NCBI GenBank assembly: GCA_015233705.1
Contig: JADFXE010000008.1
Coordinates: forward strand, 1 to 25,604
Origin: Candidatus Omnitrophota bacterium
Lineage (GTDB): Bacteria > Omnitrophota > Koll11 > Zapsychrales > Fredricksoniimonadaceae
DNA: 25,604 nt
Direction of reading: 5' to 3'
In this document: positions 14,978-23,548 of the stretch, piece after piece
Layout: each line of letters starts with the position of its first letter
Numbering within the stretch: position 1 is the stretch's first letter
Program-made: the position numbers and the translations under genes
Notes under the pieces: generated by a model
Databases searched by the model: none
Told to the model about the DNA's origin: nothing
The model's input: only the letters and a program-made list of their open reading frames with translations

Positions 14978-17179
14978 CTACTTCCAGTCCTTCTGAAACG
15001 TCAGGACCAGCGGCGTCACGATATACATCGTCGAATACACACCGCAGATAAACCCGATGATCAAAACCAGCGAGAAGGTGTTCAAAACCTCTCCGCCGAA
15101 GAAAAAGAGCGCCACAACGACCAGCAGCGTGACCAGCGTGGTCAGGATCGTCCGGCCCAGCGTCTGGTTAATACTGTGATTGATGATCTGCGCCAGCGTT
15201 TCCTTCTTGTTCTTCAGGAGATTCTCGCGGACACGGTCAAACACAATGATCGTGTCGTTGATCGAATAACCCGCAATCGTCAACAGCGCAGTCACGACCA
15301 GAAGGTCGATCTGCCGCCCCAAAACAACCGAAAGCCCCAGAGCCACCAAAATGTCGTGGATGAGCGCAATAACACCCGCCAGGGCAAAACCGAAGTTCTT
15401 GAATCGGATCCCGACGTAGATGAGAATTGATCCCAGCGCCAGAGCGATCGCCCAAATAGCACGCTGGCGAAGAGCCTTACCGACAACCGGCCCCACCTTC
15501 TCAACACGCACGATCTCAAAACCGTTATCCGGGAATTCTTTCTTGAAGATCGCCGTCACCTGTTTGTCCGAATCCTCGCTCGTGCGAATGATAACATTCT
15601 CGGGATTCTTATCAAACTGCTGGATGACCGCATCCTTGATACTGGCATCCTTAAGAGCCTTCCGTACCACTTCCGCTGAAACCGGTCTCTGGAAGCGATA
15701 CTGCTGGACCTGGCCGCCGGAGAAATCGATCCCGTAAGCCTGCGGACCTTTCATCATGATAACAATAAGGCCGCCGATGGTCACAACTGCGGAAAGGACA
15801 CAGAAAAGATACATGCTCTTGAGGAAATTGAAGTCCGTCTTTTTGCTCAGGATCTTCATCATTCTCAAGTTCTTGATAATGCCCTTCTCCAGAAGATACT
15901 CAAAAATGGCCCGCGAAACATAGACCGCCGTGAACAAACTGGCCGCCAACCCGATGGACAGTGTCACTGCAAAACCCTTGATCGGGCCTGAACCGAACTG
16001 AAAGAGCAAAAACGCCGCCACCAGTGAGGTGACATGCGTGTCAATGATGGCCCGCAAAGCGCGGTCATAACCGCTCGACAACGCCGCAGCCAGAGTGCGG
16101 CCGTTCTCCAACTCCTCACGAATACGCTCATTAATAAGGACGTTGGCATCAACCGCCATCCCCAATGTTAGGACGATACCTGCAATACCCGGCAAGGTCA
16201 GGGTGACCTGAGAGCCTGGCATCATGACATTGATGAAACCCATGGCGCCGATGATCATGCCAAGGTTGACCACCAGGGCCAGGGAAGCGATCATGCCGCC
16301 AACCCAGTAATACATGATCATGAACGCCACAACGAACAAAGAACCAAAGATCGTGGCCCAAATACCTGAATGAATAGAATCTCTGCCGAGCAAAGGACCG
16401 ATGGTGCGCTCTTCTTCCACATAAATTGGCACAGGTAGAGAACCGGAGCGCAGCGCCAAGGCCAGCATGGAAGCATCTTCGAATTTGAAGTCGCCCGTGA
16501 TCTCGGCTGTGCCGGTCAGAATCGGCTCGCGGATATTGGGAGCCGACAGGACCTCATTATCCATAACGATCGCCAAGCGCTCACCAACATGCTTCTGGGT
16601 CAGGTCCGCGAAATTCTTGGACCCTTCATTATTAAAGGTCAAACTGATCCGGTAATAAAACGACTGCTGGTCAAGCTCGGCACGGGCATCCGTGATCGCC
16701 TCACCACCCATCACAGCCTTGGACTCCAGAAGGATCGGGGCACGACCCTTTTCCTTCAAATACTTAAGCTCATACCCTTCAGGGACCTTGCCAGCCAAGG
16801 CGTCCTTGAACATGGCATCGTCTTCCTTGACGATCTTGAATTCCAGATGCGCCACGCGCTTGACCATATCAACGGCCCTGTCGCGGTCAGTCACACCCGG
16901 CAACTGAACCAGAATCTGATCTTCACCCTGGCGCTGGATCACGGTCTCGCCCACACCCAGGCTGTCGATACGGTTGCGCAGGATCTCCATGGCCCGCAGC
17001 ACAGCATCTTCCTTAAGAGCCGGAGCGAGTTTGGAGGTGTCGACCTTAAGGACCAGGTGCATACCGCCCCTCAAGTCCAACCCCAGATTGATACGCTTGT
17101 TGATCGGCCAGGCGAAGGCCGCACACGCGATGATGACGCCGAGAATAAGGTAGAATTTGTTGCGAAGTCCCTTGCTCAT
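14978..17179 (-). CDS. secDF: Protein translocase SecDF fusion
   Basis: SecDF uses the proton gradient to pull exported proteins through SecYEG. The 733-residue protein joins SecD (about 1-425) and SecF (about 440-733). SecD has LGLDLRGGMHLVL, a large periplasmic domain and AGIVLTLGMAVDANVLINERIREEL. SecF has YGIDFSGGQVQQYRF and a transmembrane block with AGYSINDTIIVFDRVREN. About twelve membrane helices are expected and visible. The intracellular joint falls near KILSKKTDFNF. SecD and SecF are separate in many bacteria, so the fusion is a useful trait. AGGGA precedes the ATG, and yajC lies 30 bases upstream as in many genomes. Confidence 0.97.
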   Translation of the reverse strand: MSKGLRNKFYLILGVIIACAAFAWPINKRINLGLDLRGGMHLVLKVDTSKLAPALKEDAVLRAMEILRNRIDSLGVGETVIQRQGEDQILVQLPGVTDRDRAVDMVKRVAHLEFKIVKEDDAMFKDALAGKVPEGYELKYLKEKGRAPILLESKAVMGGEAITDARAELDQQSFYYRISLTFNNEGSKNFADLTQKHVGERLAIVMDNEVLSAPNIREPILTGTAEITGDFKFEDASMLALALRSGSLPVPIYVEEERTIGPLLGRDSIHSGIWATIFGSLFVVAFMIMYYWVGGMIASLALVVNLGMIIGAMGFINVMMPGSQVTLTLPGIAGIVLTLGMAVDANVLINERIREELENGRTLAAALSSGYDRALRAIIDTHVTSLVAAFLLFQFGSGPIKGFAVTLSIGLAASLFTAVYVSRAIFEYLLEKGIIKNLRMMKILSKKTDFNFLKSMYLFCVLSAVVTIGGLIVIMMKGPQAYGIDFSGGQVQQYRFQRPVSAEVVRKALKDASIKDAVIQQFDKNPENVIIRTSEDSDKQVTAIFKKEFPDNGFEIVRVEKVGPVVGKALRQRAIWAIALALGSILIYVGIRFKNFGFALAGVIALIHDILVALGLSVVLGRQIDLLVVTALLTIAGYSINDTIIVFDRVRENLLKNKKETLAQIINHSINQTLGRTILTTLVTLLVVVALFFFGGEVLNTFSLVLIIGFICGVYSTMYIVTPLVLTFQKDWK

Positions 17180-17209
17180 GGTTTCCCTGTCGGATAAAAG
17201 TTTATAGGA

Positions 17210-17485
17210 TTACTCAGCCTTCTTGGTCACAGCCACGATCGAGTCCTTCTCGAACTCCACGCGGCAATTCTCATCCAGGCGAAGGACGACCGTCTTGTCC
17301 TTGACGTTCACCACCACACCGTGGATCCCGCCCGCGGCAATGACCTCATCGTTCTTCTTGAGATCGGCGAGCGTTGCCTGATGCTCCTTGCGTTTCTGCT
17401 GCTCAGGACGGATAAGGATAAAATACCAAATCGCGATGAGCGCGCCCCACATCAAAAGCATGGGAATACTCGATTGCTGCGGCAT
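17210..17485 (-). CDS. yajC: Preprotein translocase accessory subunit YajC
   Basis: The protein has 91 residues, with one membrane helix at about 8-25 and the family sequence FILIRPEQQKRKEHQATLADLKKNDEVIAAGGI, followed by a small beta domain. YajC associates with SecDF. The ribosome binding site AGGAG lies about 6 bases before the ATG. The usual upstream partner tgt is not here; rpsP takes its place. Confidence 0.96.
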   Translation of the reverse strand: MPQQSSIPMLLMWGALIAIWYFILIRPEQQKRKEHQATLADLKKNDEVIAAGGIHGVVVNVKDKTVVLRLDENCRVEFEKDSIVAVTKKAE

Positions 17486-17509
17486 ACGATTCTCCTGGAT
17501 GAATAACGG

Positions 17510-17758
17510 TTAGGCCTTCTTGGCTTTGTTATAAAGAGTGCGGACCGTATCGGTCATCTGCGCGCCCTTTTTAACCCAGCCCTCGACTTTGGCCGTATCG
17601 ATCTTGTAGACCGCAGGTTTCTTGGCCGGGTCATAATGCCCGAGGATATCGAGCACGCGACCGTCACGCGGCGACTGCTTGGGGATGGCAACGATGCGCC
17701 AGTTGAGATTTTTCTGGGCCGGGTCGCCGGTTCTCTGCATTCTGATCCTGACTTCCAT
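17510..17758 (-). CDS. rpsP: 30S ribosomal protein S16
   Basis: The product is an 82-residue S16 protein of the small subunit. Recognisable parts are MEVRIRMQRTGDPA, NWRIVAIPKQSPRDGRVLDI, LGHYDP and the C-terminal GWVKKGAQMTDTVRTLYNKA. It has a ribosome binding site AAGGAAC about 7 bases before the ATG. It stands between trpE (44 bases upstream) and yajC (24 bases downstream) rather than in the common ffh-rpsP-rimM-trmD-rplS cluster. Confidence 0.95.
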   Translation of the reverse strand: MEVRIRMQRTGDPAQKNLNWRIVAIPKQSPRDGRVLDILGHYDPAKKPAVYKIDTAKVEGWVKKGAQMTDTVRTLYNKAKKA

Positions 17759-17802
17759 GTAACTTGTTCCTTTCGTACTGTTGTTTGTAACTGCTCTGTT
17801 GT

Positions 17803-19298
<1,496 letters not shown>

Positions 19299-19302
<4 letters not shown>

Positions 19303-20060
19303 GACGTTATCCTCACGCTCACGCCGCATTCTTTCAAATGCGCCTTGACCTGAGCCACTTCAATTTCCCGATAATGAAAGATCGACGCGGCCAGACCCGC
19401 ATCAGCGCCGGTCTTTGTAAAGACATCCACAAAATGCTCAACCTTTCCAGCACCGCCGGAGGCAATCACCGGAATATTGACCGCCGCGCTGACCGCCTTG
19501 GTCAAGGGAAGATCAAACCCATCCTTGGTACCGTCCGCGTCCATGCTGGTGAGCAAGATCTCGCCAGCGCCAAGACGCTCAATCTCTTTTGCCCAGGACA
19601 CGGCCTCTTTATCCGTCGGATTGCGGCCGCCATGGGTAAAGACCTTCCAGGTGCCGTCAACCTTCTTGGCATCGATCGCGACAACAATGCACTGACTGCC
19701 GAACCGATCTGACGCCTCTTTAACCAGCTGCGGATTTTTCACCGCCGAGGTATTGATCGAGACCTTGTCCGCGCCAGCGTTCAAAAGCGCGCGGATATCC
19801 TCAACCGAATTGATCCCGCCGCCGACCGTGAGCGGCATGAAGATCTGTTCGGCCGTGCGGCTGACCACATCGATAAAAATTTTGCGCTTCTCATGGCTGG
19901 CCGTGATGTCCAGGAACACCAGCTCATCAGCCCCGGCCTTGTCATAGAGGGCCGCAACCTCGACCGGGTCACCCGCGTCGCGAAGGTTCACAAAATTCAC
20001 GCCCTTTACGACCCGGCCGTCCTTGACATCAAGACATGGAATGATCCGTTTGGTCAGCAT
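19299..20060 (-). CDS. hisF: Imidazole glycerol phosphate synthase cyclase subunit
   Basis: HisF is the cyclase half of the HisHF enzyme, which forms imidazole glycerol phosphate and AICAR from PRFAR. It is a 253-residue (beta-alpha)8 barrel beginning [20 protein letters not shown], with Asp11 as one catalytic acid and the second in VVAIDAKK (about 130). Phosphate-binding loops are seen in GGGI and ASGGAG. It overlaps hisA by 7 bases (ATGCTGA), with AAGGAAG upstream. Confidence 0.97.
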
Positions 20061-20773
20061 AATTTCAATGCTTCCTTGAGGTCCAGCTTTCCTTCATAGA
20101 TCGCCCGGCCCGTGATGGCGCCGTACAGATTCGGGGCTTTCAGCGCCAAAAGCGCCCTGATGTCCGCGATATCCTTGATCCCGCCGGAGGCAATGACATT
20201 GACGCCAGCGATCTTCAGGATCTCCTTGAGCCCGTCCATATTCGGCCCGGTGAGCGCCCCGTCGCGGGCAATGTCCGTATAAATAATATATTTGAACCCC
20301 ATGGCCGCAAGCTCTTTGGCCAGGTCAACGCCCTTGACCGTCGATGTTTCAACCCAGCCGCGCTGGGCCACAAAGCCGTTCGAACAATCCAGACTGACCG
20401 CGATCCGCCCGTCCCAGGCCTTAAGAACCTCAGCTAGAAATTTCCGATCATCAACAACCTTGGTCCCCAGAATGATCCGGGCCGCGCCGGCATTCAAATA
20501 ATCATCGACGACATCACGCGTGCGGATGCCGCCGCCGATCTCAACCGGGATCTTGACCTCGGCCACGATTCGTTTAATCACATCCTTGTTACGCCGTTCA
20601 CCGGCCAGCGCGCCGTCAAGATCAACGACATGCAGGCATTTTGCTCCCAACGCCGCCCACTGCCTGGCCATGGCCAAAGGGTCTTCGCCATACTCGGTCA
20701 CCTGATCGAACTTGCCCTGGAAGAGCCGGACGACCTTGCCATTCTTGATATCAATTGCGGGGATGATGATCAT
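20054..20773 (-). CDS. hisA: ProFAR isomerase (histidine biosynthesis)
   Basis: HisA performs the Amadori isomerisation of ProFAR to PRFAR. It is a 239-residue half-barrel-duplicated TIM barrel with Asp8 ([19 protein letters not shown]), Asp129 (VSLDC) and the [13 protein letters not shown] loop, plus phosphate-binding GGGIRT and ASGGI. The overlap with hisH is ATGA. In lineages without trpF a similar enzyme (PriA) serves both pathways; the sequence alone does not show dual activity. Confidence 0.96.
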   Translation of the reverse strand: MIIIPAIDIKNGKVVRLFQGKFDQVTEYGEDPLAMARQWAALGAKCLHVVDLDGALAGERRNKDVIKRIVAEVKIPVEIGGGIRTRDVVDDYLNAGAARIILGTKVVDDRKFLAEVLKAWDGRIAVSLDCSNGFVAQRGWVETSTVKGVDLAKELAAMGFKYIIYTDIARDGALTGPNMDGLKEILKIAGVNVIASGGIKDIADIRALLALKAPNLYGAITGRAIYEGKLDLKEALKLC

Positions 20774-21375
20774 AGCGCCACAAAATTCCTTAATATGCCC
20801 AAGCCTACGGCCTGACTCTTCTCCGGGTGAAATTGTACGCCCCAGATATTCTTCGTCGCAATAGCTGAGGCGTATTTGACGCCGTAATCCGTGATGGACG
20901 CTGCAGTTGCCATGTCCCTGGGCTTTACATAATAAGAATGACAGAAGTAAACAAACGAGCGGTCAGCCACGCCCTTGAACATTGCCCGGCCGTTCTCCTG
21001 AACCAAGAGCTCATTCCAACCCATCTGCGGGACCTTGACCGTATTGGGGAATTTCTCGACCGTACCCGGCAGAATCCCAAGGCCTTTCACATTGCCACCT
21101 TCGCTGCTCGACTCAAAAAGAAGCTGATAGCCCAGGCAAATCCCCAGAAATGGCTTGCCTGAAGCGCTCTGGTCCCTGATGACAGACACCAACGCAAGCT
21201 CGCTCAACCGGTCCATGGCAGGCTTGATGGCGCCGACGCCAGGCAGGACAATCTTGGCCGCGCCTTCGATCAACTTCTTATCTGATGTGACACGGACATC
21301 ACGCCCGCCGGAAGCCTCTATAGCTTTCTGGACGCTGCGCAAATTACCCATGCCGTAGTCGATGATGGCTATCAT
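20770..21375 (-). CDS. hisH: Imidazole glycerol phosphate synthase glutaminase subunit
   Basis: HisH is a class I glutamine amidotransferase that feeds ammonia to HisF. The 201-residue protein has Cys80 in GICLGYQLLF and His183-Glu185 in GVQFHPEKS, completing the catalytic triad, and begins IAIIDYGMGNLRSV. The region directly before the ATG is the repeat arm of a palindromic element (GTGACCTTGTGACTT). There is no Shine-Dalgarno, in contrast to its neighbours. Translation must start without one, or through structure or coupling. Confidence 0.96.
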   Translation of the reverse strand: MIAIIDYGMGNLRSVQKAIEASGGRDVRVTSDKKLIEGAAKIVLPGVGAIKPAMDRLSELALVSVIRDQSASGKPFLGICLGYQLLFESSSEGGNVKGLGILPGTVEKFPNTVKVPQMGWNELLVQENGRAMFKGVADRSFVYFCHSYYVKPRDMATAASITDYGVKYASAIATKNIWGVQFHPEKSQAVGLGILRNFVAL

Positions 21376-21535
21376 AAGTCACAAGGTCACAAGGTCACAA
21401 GGTCACAAGGTCACAAAGATTTTAGCCAATAAACATACAGAACAAAAAATAATACAAGAAAACCTTCAGTATTTTTTACTTTACGCTTATTGGCCTTCTC
21501 TTTTGACTTTGTGACTTTGTGACATTGTGACTTTT
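21376..21535. repeat. Palindromic element 1, between hisB and hisH (8-bp units)
   Basis: This 160-bp element fills the gap from the hisH start codon to the hisB stop codon. The left arm is five direct repeats of GTCACAAG (21378-21417, the last ending A). The right arm has the inverse: TTTGTGAC at 21508-21515 and 21516-21523, and ATTGTGAC at 21524-21531, with a shortened copy before them. Each arm ends AAGTCA outward. Inside the arms, GCCAATAA (21425-21432) pairs with TTATTGGC (21487-21494). The AT-rich centre holds no ORF. Element 2 has the same plan. Confidence 0.9.
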
Positions 21536-22151
21536 AGTCAATAATCCCCTTTGTGCTCGGCACAATGCCTTCCCGCCGCGGGTCAACCTGTGTCGCCTGA
21601 TCCAGCGCAAGCCCCAGGGCCTTAAAGACGGCCTCCACATTGGTATGAATATCATCCGAGACGTTCTGGATGGTAATGCTCAGCGTCGCATCCAAAGTGT
21701 GAGCGAAAGACTCCAGGAAATGCTCCAGATAACTCAAGGAATACTCCTCCTTGTCCTTGCGCTGGACAACCATATCGTTCTCCACGTTGAGTTTGAAATA
21801 CCCACGTCCGCTCACATCGATGATACAGCACGCGACCGTGGCCTCCATCGGCGCTCCCGCAAAGCCGAAGCGGCGGATGCCGGCCTTATCACCTAGCGCC
21901 TGCTTAAAGGCCTTGCCCAACACGATCCCGATATCCTCATTGGTGTGATGAATGTCGATCTCAGTGTCTGACTTGACGACCTTAAGCTCCAGATCAAAAA
22001 GTCCGTGGAACGCGAAGAGCTCGACCATGTGATCCAGAAACGGGATCCCGGTCTCGATCTCACAGCGGTCCCCTCGGCCGTCGATATTCAGCTTGGCCTT
22101 GATGTGGGTCTCTTTACTCTTACGCTCAACTACAGCAACTCGTTCGCTCAT
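21534..22151 (-). CDS. hisB: Imidazoleglycerol-phosphate dehydratase
   Basis: This 205-residue single-domain dehydratase lacks the phosphatase domain found in the bifunctional enterobacterial HisB. The manganese-binding histidine motifs are visible: HHTNEDIGI, FLDHMVELFAFHG and YLEHFLESFAHT, plus NVSDDIHTNVEAVFKALG near the C-terminus. The start at 22151 has GGGAGG about 5 bases upstream; a TTG frame from 22181 would read into a repeat element and is rejected. It is the only gene of this his series that is not overlapped by a neighbour, being flanked on both sides by palindromic elements. Histidinol-phosphatase must be encoded elsewhere. Confidence 0.96.
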   Translation of the reverse strand: MSERVAVVERKSKETHIKAKLNIDGRGDRCEIETGIPFLDHMVELFAFHGLFDLELKVVKSDTEIDIHHTNEDIGIVLGKAFKQALGDKAGIRRFGFAGAPMEATVACCIIDVSGRGYFKLNVENDMVVQRKDKEEYSLSYLEHFLESFAHTLDATLSITIQNVSDDIHTNVEAVFKALGLALDQATQVDPRREGIVPSTKGIID

Positions 22152-22167
22152 AAGGGCCTCCCTTAAC

Positions 22168-22323
22168 AAGTCAGCGGTCAACAGTCAGCGGCCAGCAGAA
22201 GACGCCAATAAGCGCATGAAAGAAATATCCTGAAAAAAAACACTCTGAACCTTTTCCTTCTCTTTCTTCTCGCCGCTTATTCCCTTCCCTCTGTTGACTG
22301 CTGACAGCTGACTGTTGACTTTT
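22168..22323. repeat. Palindromic element 2, between hisD and hisB (7-bp units)
   Basis: This 156-bp element begins right after the hisD stop and ends just before the hisB ribosome binding site. The left arm has four heptamers: GTCAGCG, GTCAACA, GTCAGCG and GCCAGCA (22170-22197). The right arm (22292-22319) has four in the other orientation: TGTTGAC, TGCTGAC, AGCTGAC, TGTTGAC. Outer ends are AAGTCA and TGACTTTT, as in element 1. The inner pair AATAAGCG (22207-22214) and CGCTTATT (22274-22281) recalls the GCCAATAA/TTATTGGC of element 1. No ORF is present. Confidence 0.88.
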
Positions 22324-22324
22324 A

Positions 22325-23548
22325 TTATTTAAACCTCACATTCACCGATTCCGCATGCTTGACCAGGCCTTCGATCAAAGCCACCTTTTCCAAAGGTTCG
22401 CGCACCTTCTCCAAAGCCTTCCTTGAATACGAAATGATATGGCTCGTCTTCAGAAAATCATTCAAGCACAACCCCGAGGAGAACTTCGCGGTGCCCAACG
22501 TCGGCAACACATGGCTCGGTCCCGCAATATAATCACCCAGCGGAGTCGGACTATAGGGCCCCAGAAAGATCGCGCCCGCATTCTTGATCAGTTTGGCAAT
22601 GCTCTTGGGATTGTTCGTCAGGATCTGCAGATGCTCCGGCGCGATCCGGTTGGCGATCTCGCAGGCCTCCTGGATGTTCTTGGCATAAATGACGATCCCG
22701 CCCTGGACACGATTCTTGACCTGACGGATCAGCTGCTTTGACGTCGATATCAGGATCGACAGACCGCCCGCATGCTCGATCTGCGACTCAAAATCCGCAA
22801 CCACATAGTCCGGATTGCTGAGCCGGTTGGCAATAACGACCAGCTCCGTCGGACCGGCAAGCATGTCAATGTCCACATATCCGAACAGCTGACGCTTGGC
22901 CTCGGTCACGTAGGCATTGCCCGGACCAACGATCTTGTCCACCCTGGGGATAGACTTGGTCCCGAAGGCCAAGGCCGCGACCGCCTGCGCCCCGCCGACC
23001 TTGTAAACTTCATCCACATTAAGAAGATTCGCCACGGCCAGGATGTAAGGATTCACCCGACCGTCCTTACCCGGCGGTGTCACGATCACGATGCGCCGGA
23101 CACCAGCGATTCTCGCCGGGATCACGGTCATGTAGACTGAAGAAACCAATGGCGCCGTGCCAGCCGGGATATAAAACCCGACGGTATCAAGTGACTTATA
23201 CTCTTCCTTAAGCATGATCCCGTCCGCGCTCTTGATACTGACCGGGCGCTTGATCTGTTTCTTGTAAAATGCGGAAACATTATTGATAATGAACTTGAGC
23301 GTATCAATGAAATCCGGCGAGATATTCTGAAAGGCACTGCTGATCTCACACTCCGAGACCCTGAGATCCTTGGCCTGAAGCTTGACCTTGTCAAAACGCC
23401 TGGTGTACTTAAGCACCGCGGCATCGCCGTTCATCCGGACATCCTCGATCATGCGCTGCACTTTTTCGATCGTGCTCTTGCGGCGGTAATACAGATTGCG
23501 TTCGTAAAGCTGCTCCATGTTCTTGCTGTTGAGCTTGACCAGTTTCAT
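22325..23548 (-). CDS. hisD: Histidinol dehydrogenase
   Basis: HisD oxidises histidinol to histidine in two NAD-dependent steps. The 407-residue protein has the signature VGPGNAYVTEAKRQLFG followed by DMLAGPTELVVIA. The Gln-His pair in FESQIEHAGG and APEHLQI belong to the zinc and catalytic site, and the C-terminal HAESVNVRF is typical. It is slightly short for the family because of a trimmed N-terminus. The start overlaps the alaS stop codon (ATGA), with AAGGAG about 11 bases upstream. Confidence 0.97.
   Translation of the reverse strand: MKLVKLNSKNMEQLYERNLYYRRKSTIEKVQRMIEDVRMNGDAAVLKYTRRFDKVKLQAKDLRVSECEISSAFQNISPDFIDTLKFIINNVSAFYKKQIKRPVSIKSADGIMLKEEYKSLDTVGFYIPAGTAPLVSSVYMTVIPARIAGVRRIVIVTPPGKDGRVNPYILAVANLLNVDEVYKVGGAQAVAALAFGTKSIPRVDKIVGPGNAYVTEAKRQLFGYVDIDMLAGPTELVVIANRLSNPDYVVADFESQIEHAGGLSILISTSKQLIRQVKNRVQGGIVIYAKNIQEACEIANRIAPEHLQILTNNPKSIAKLIKNAGAIFLGPYSPTPLGDYIAGPSHVLPTLGTAKFSSGLCLNDFLKTSHIISYSRKALEKVREPLEKVALIEGLVKHAESVNVRFK

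Noticed and set aside
21378..21531. CRISPR-like array at the GTCACAAG repeats
   Set aside because: Units are 8 bp and directly adjacent without spacers, in inverted arms; there are no cas genes.
22152..22181. Upstream TTG start for hisB
   Set aside because: It would translate repeat element 2, while ATG 22151 has a strong GGGAGG site at correct spacing.
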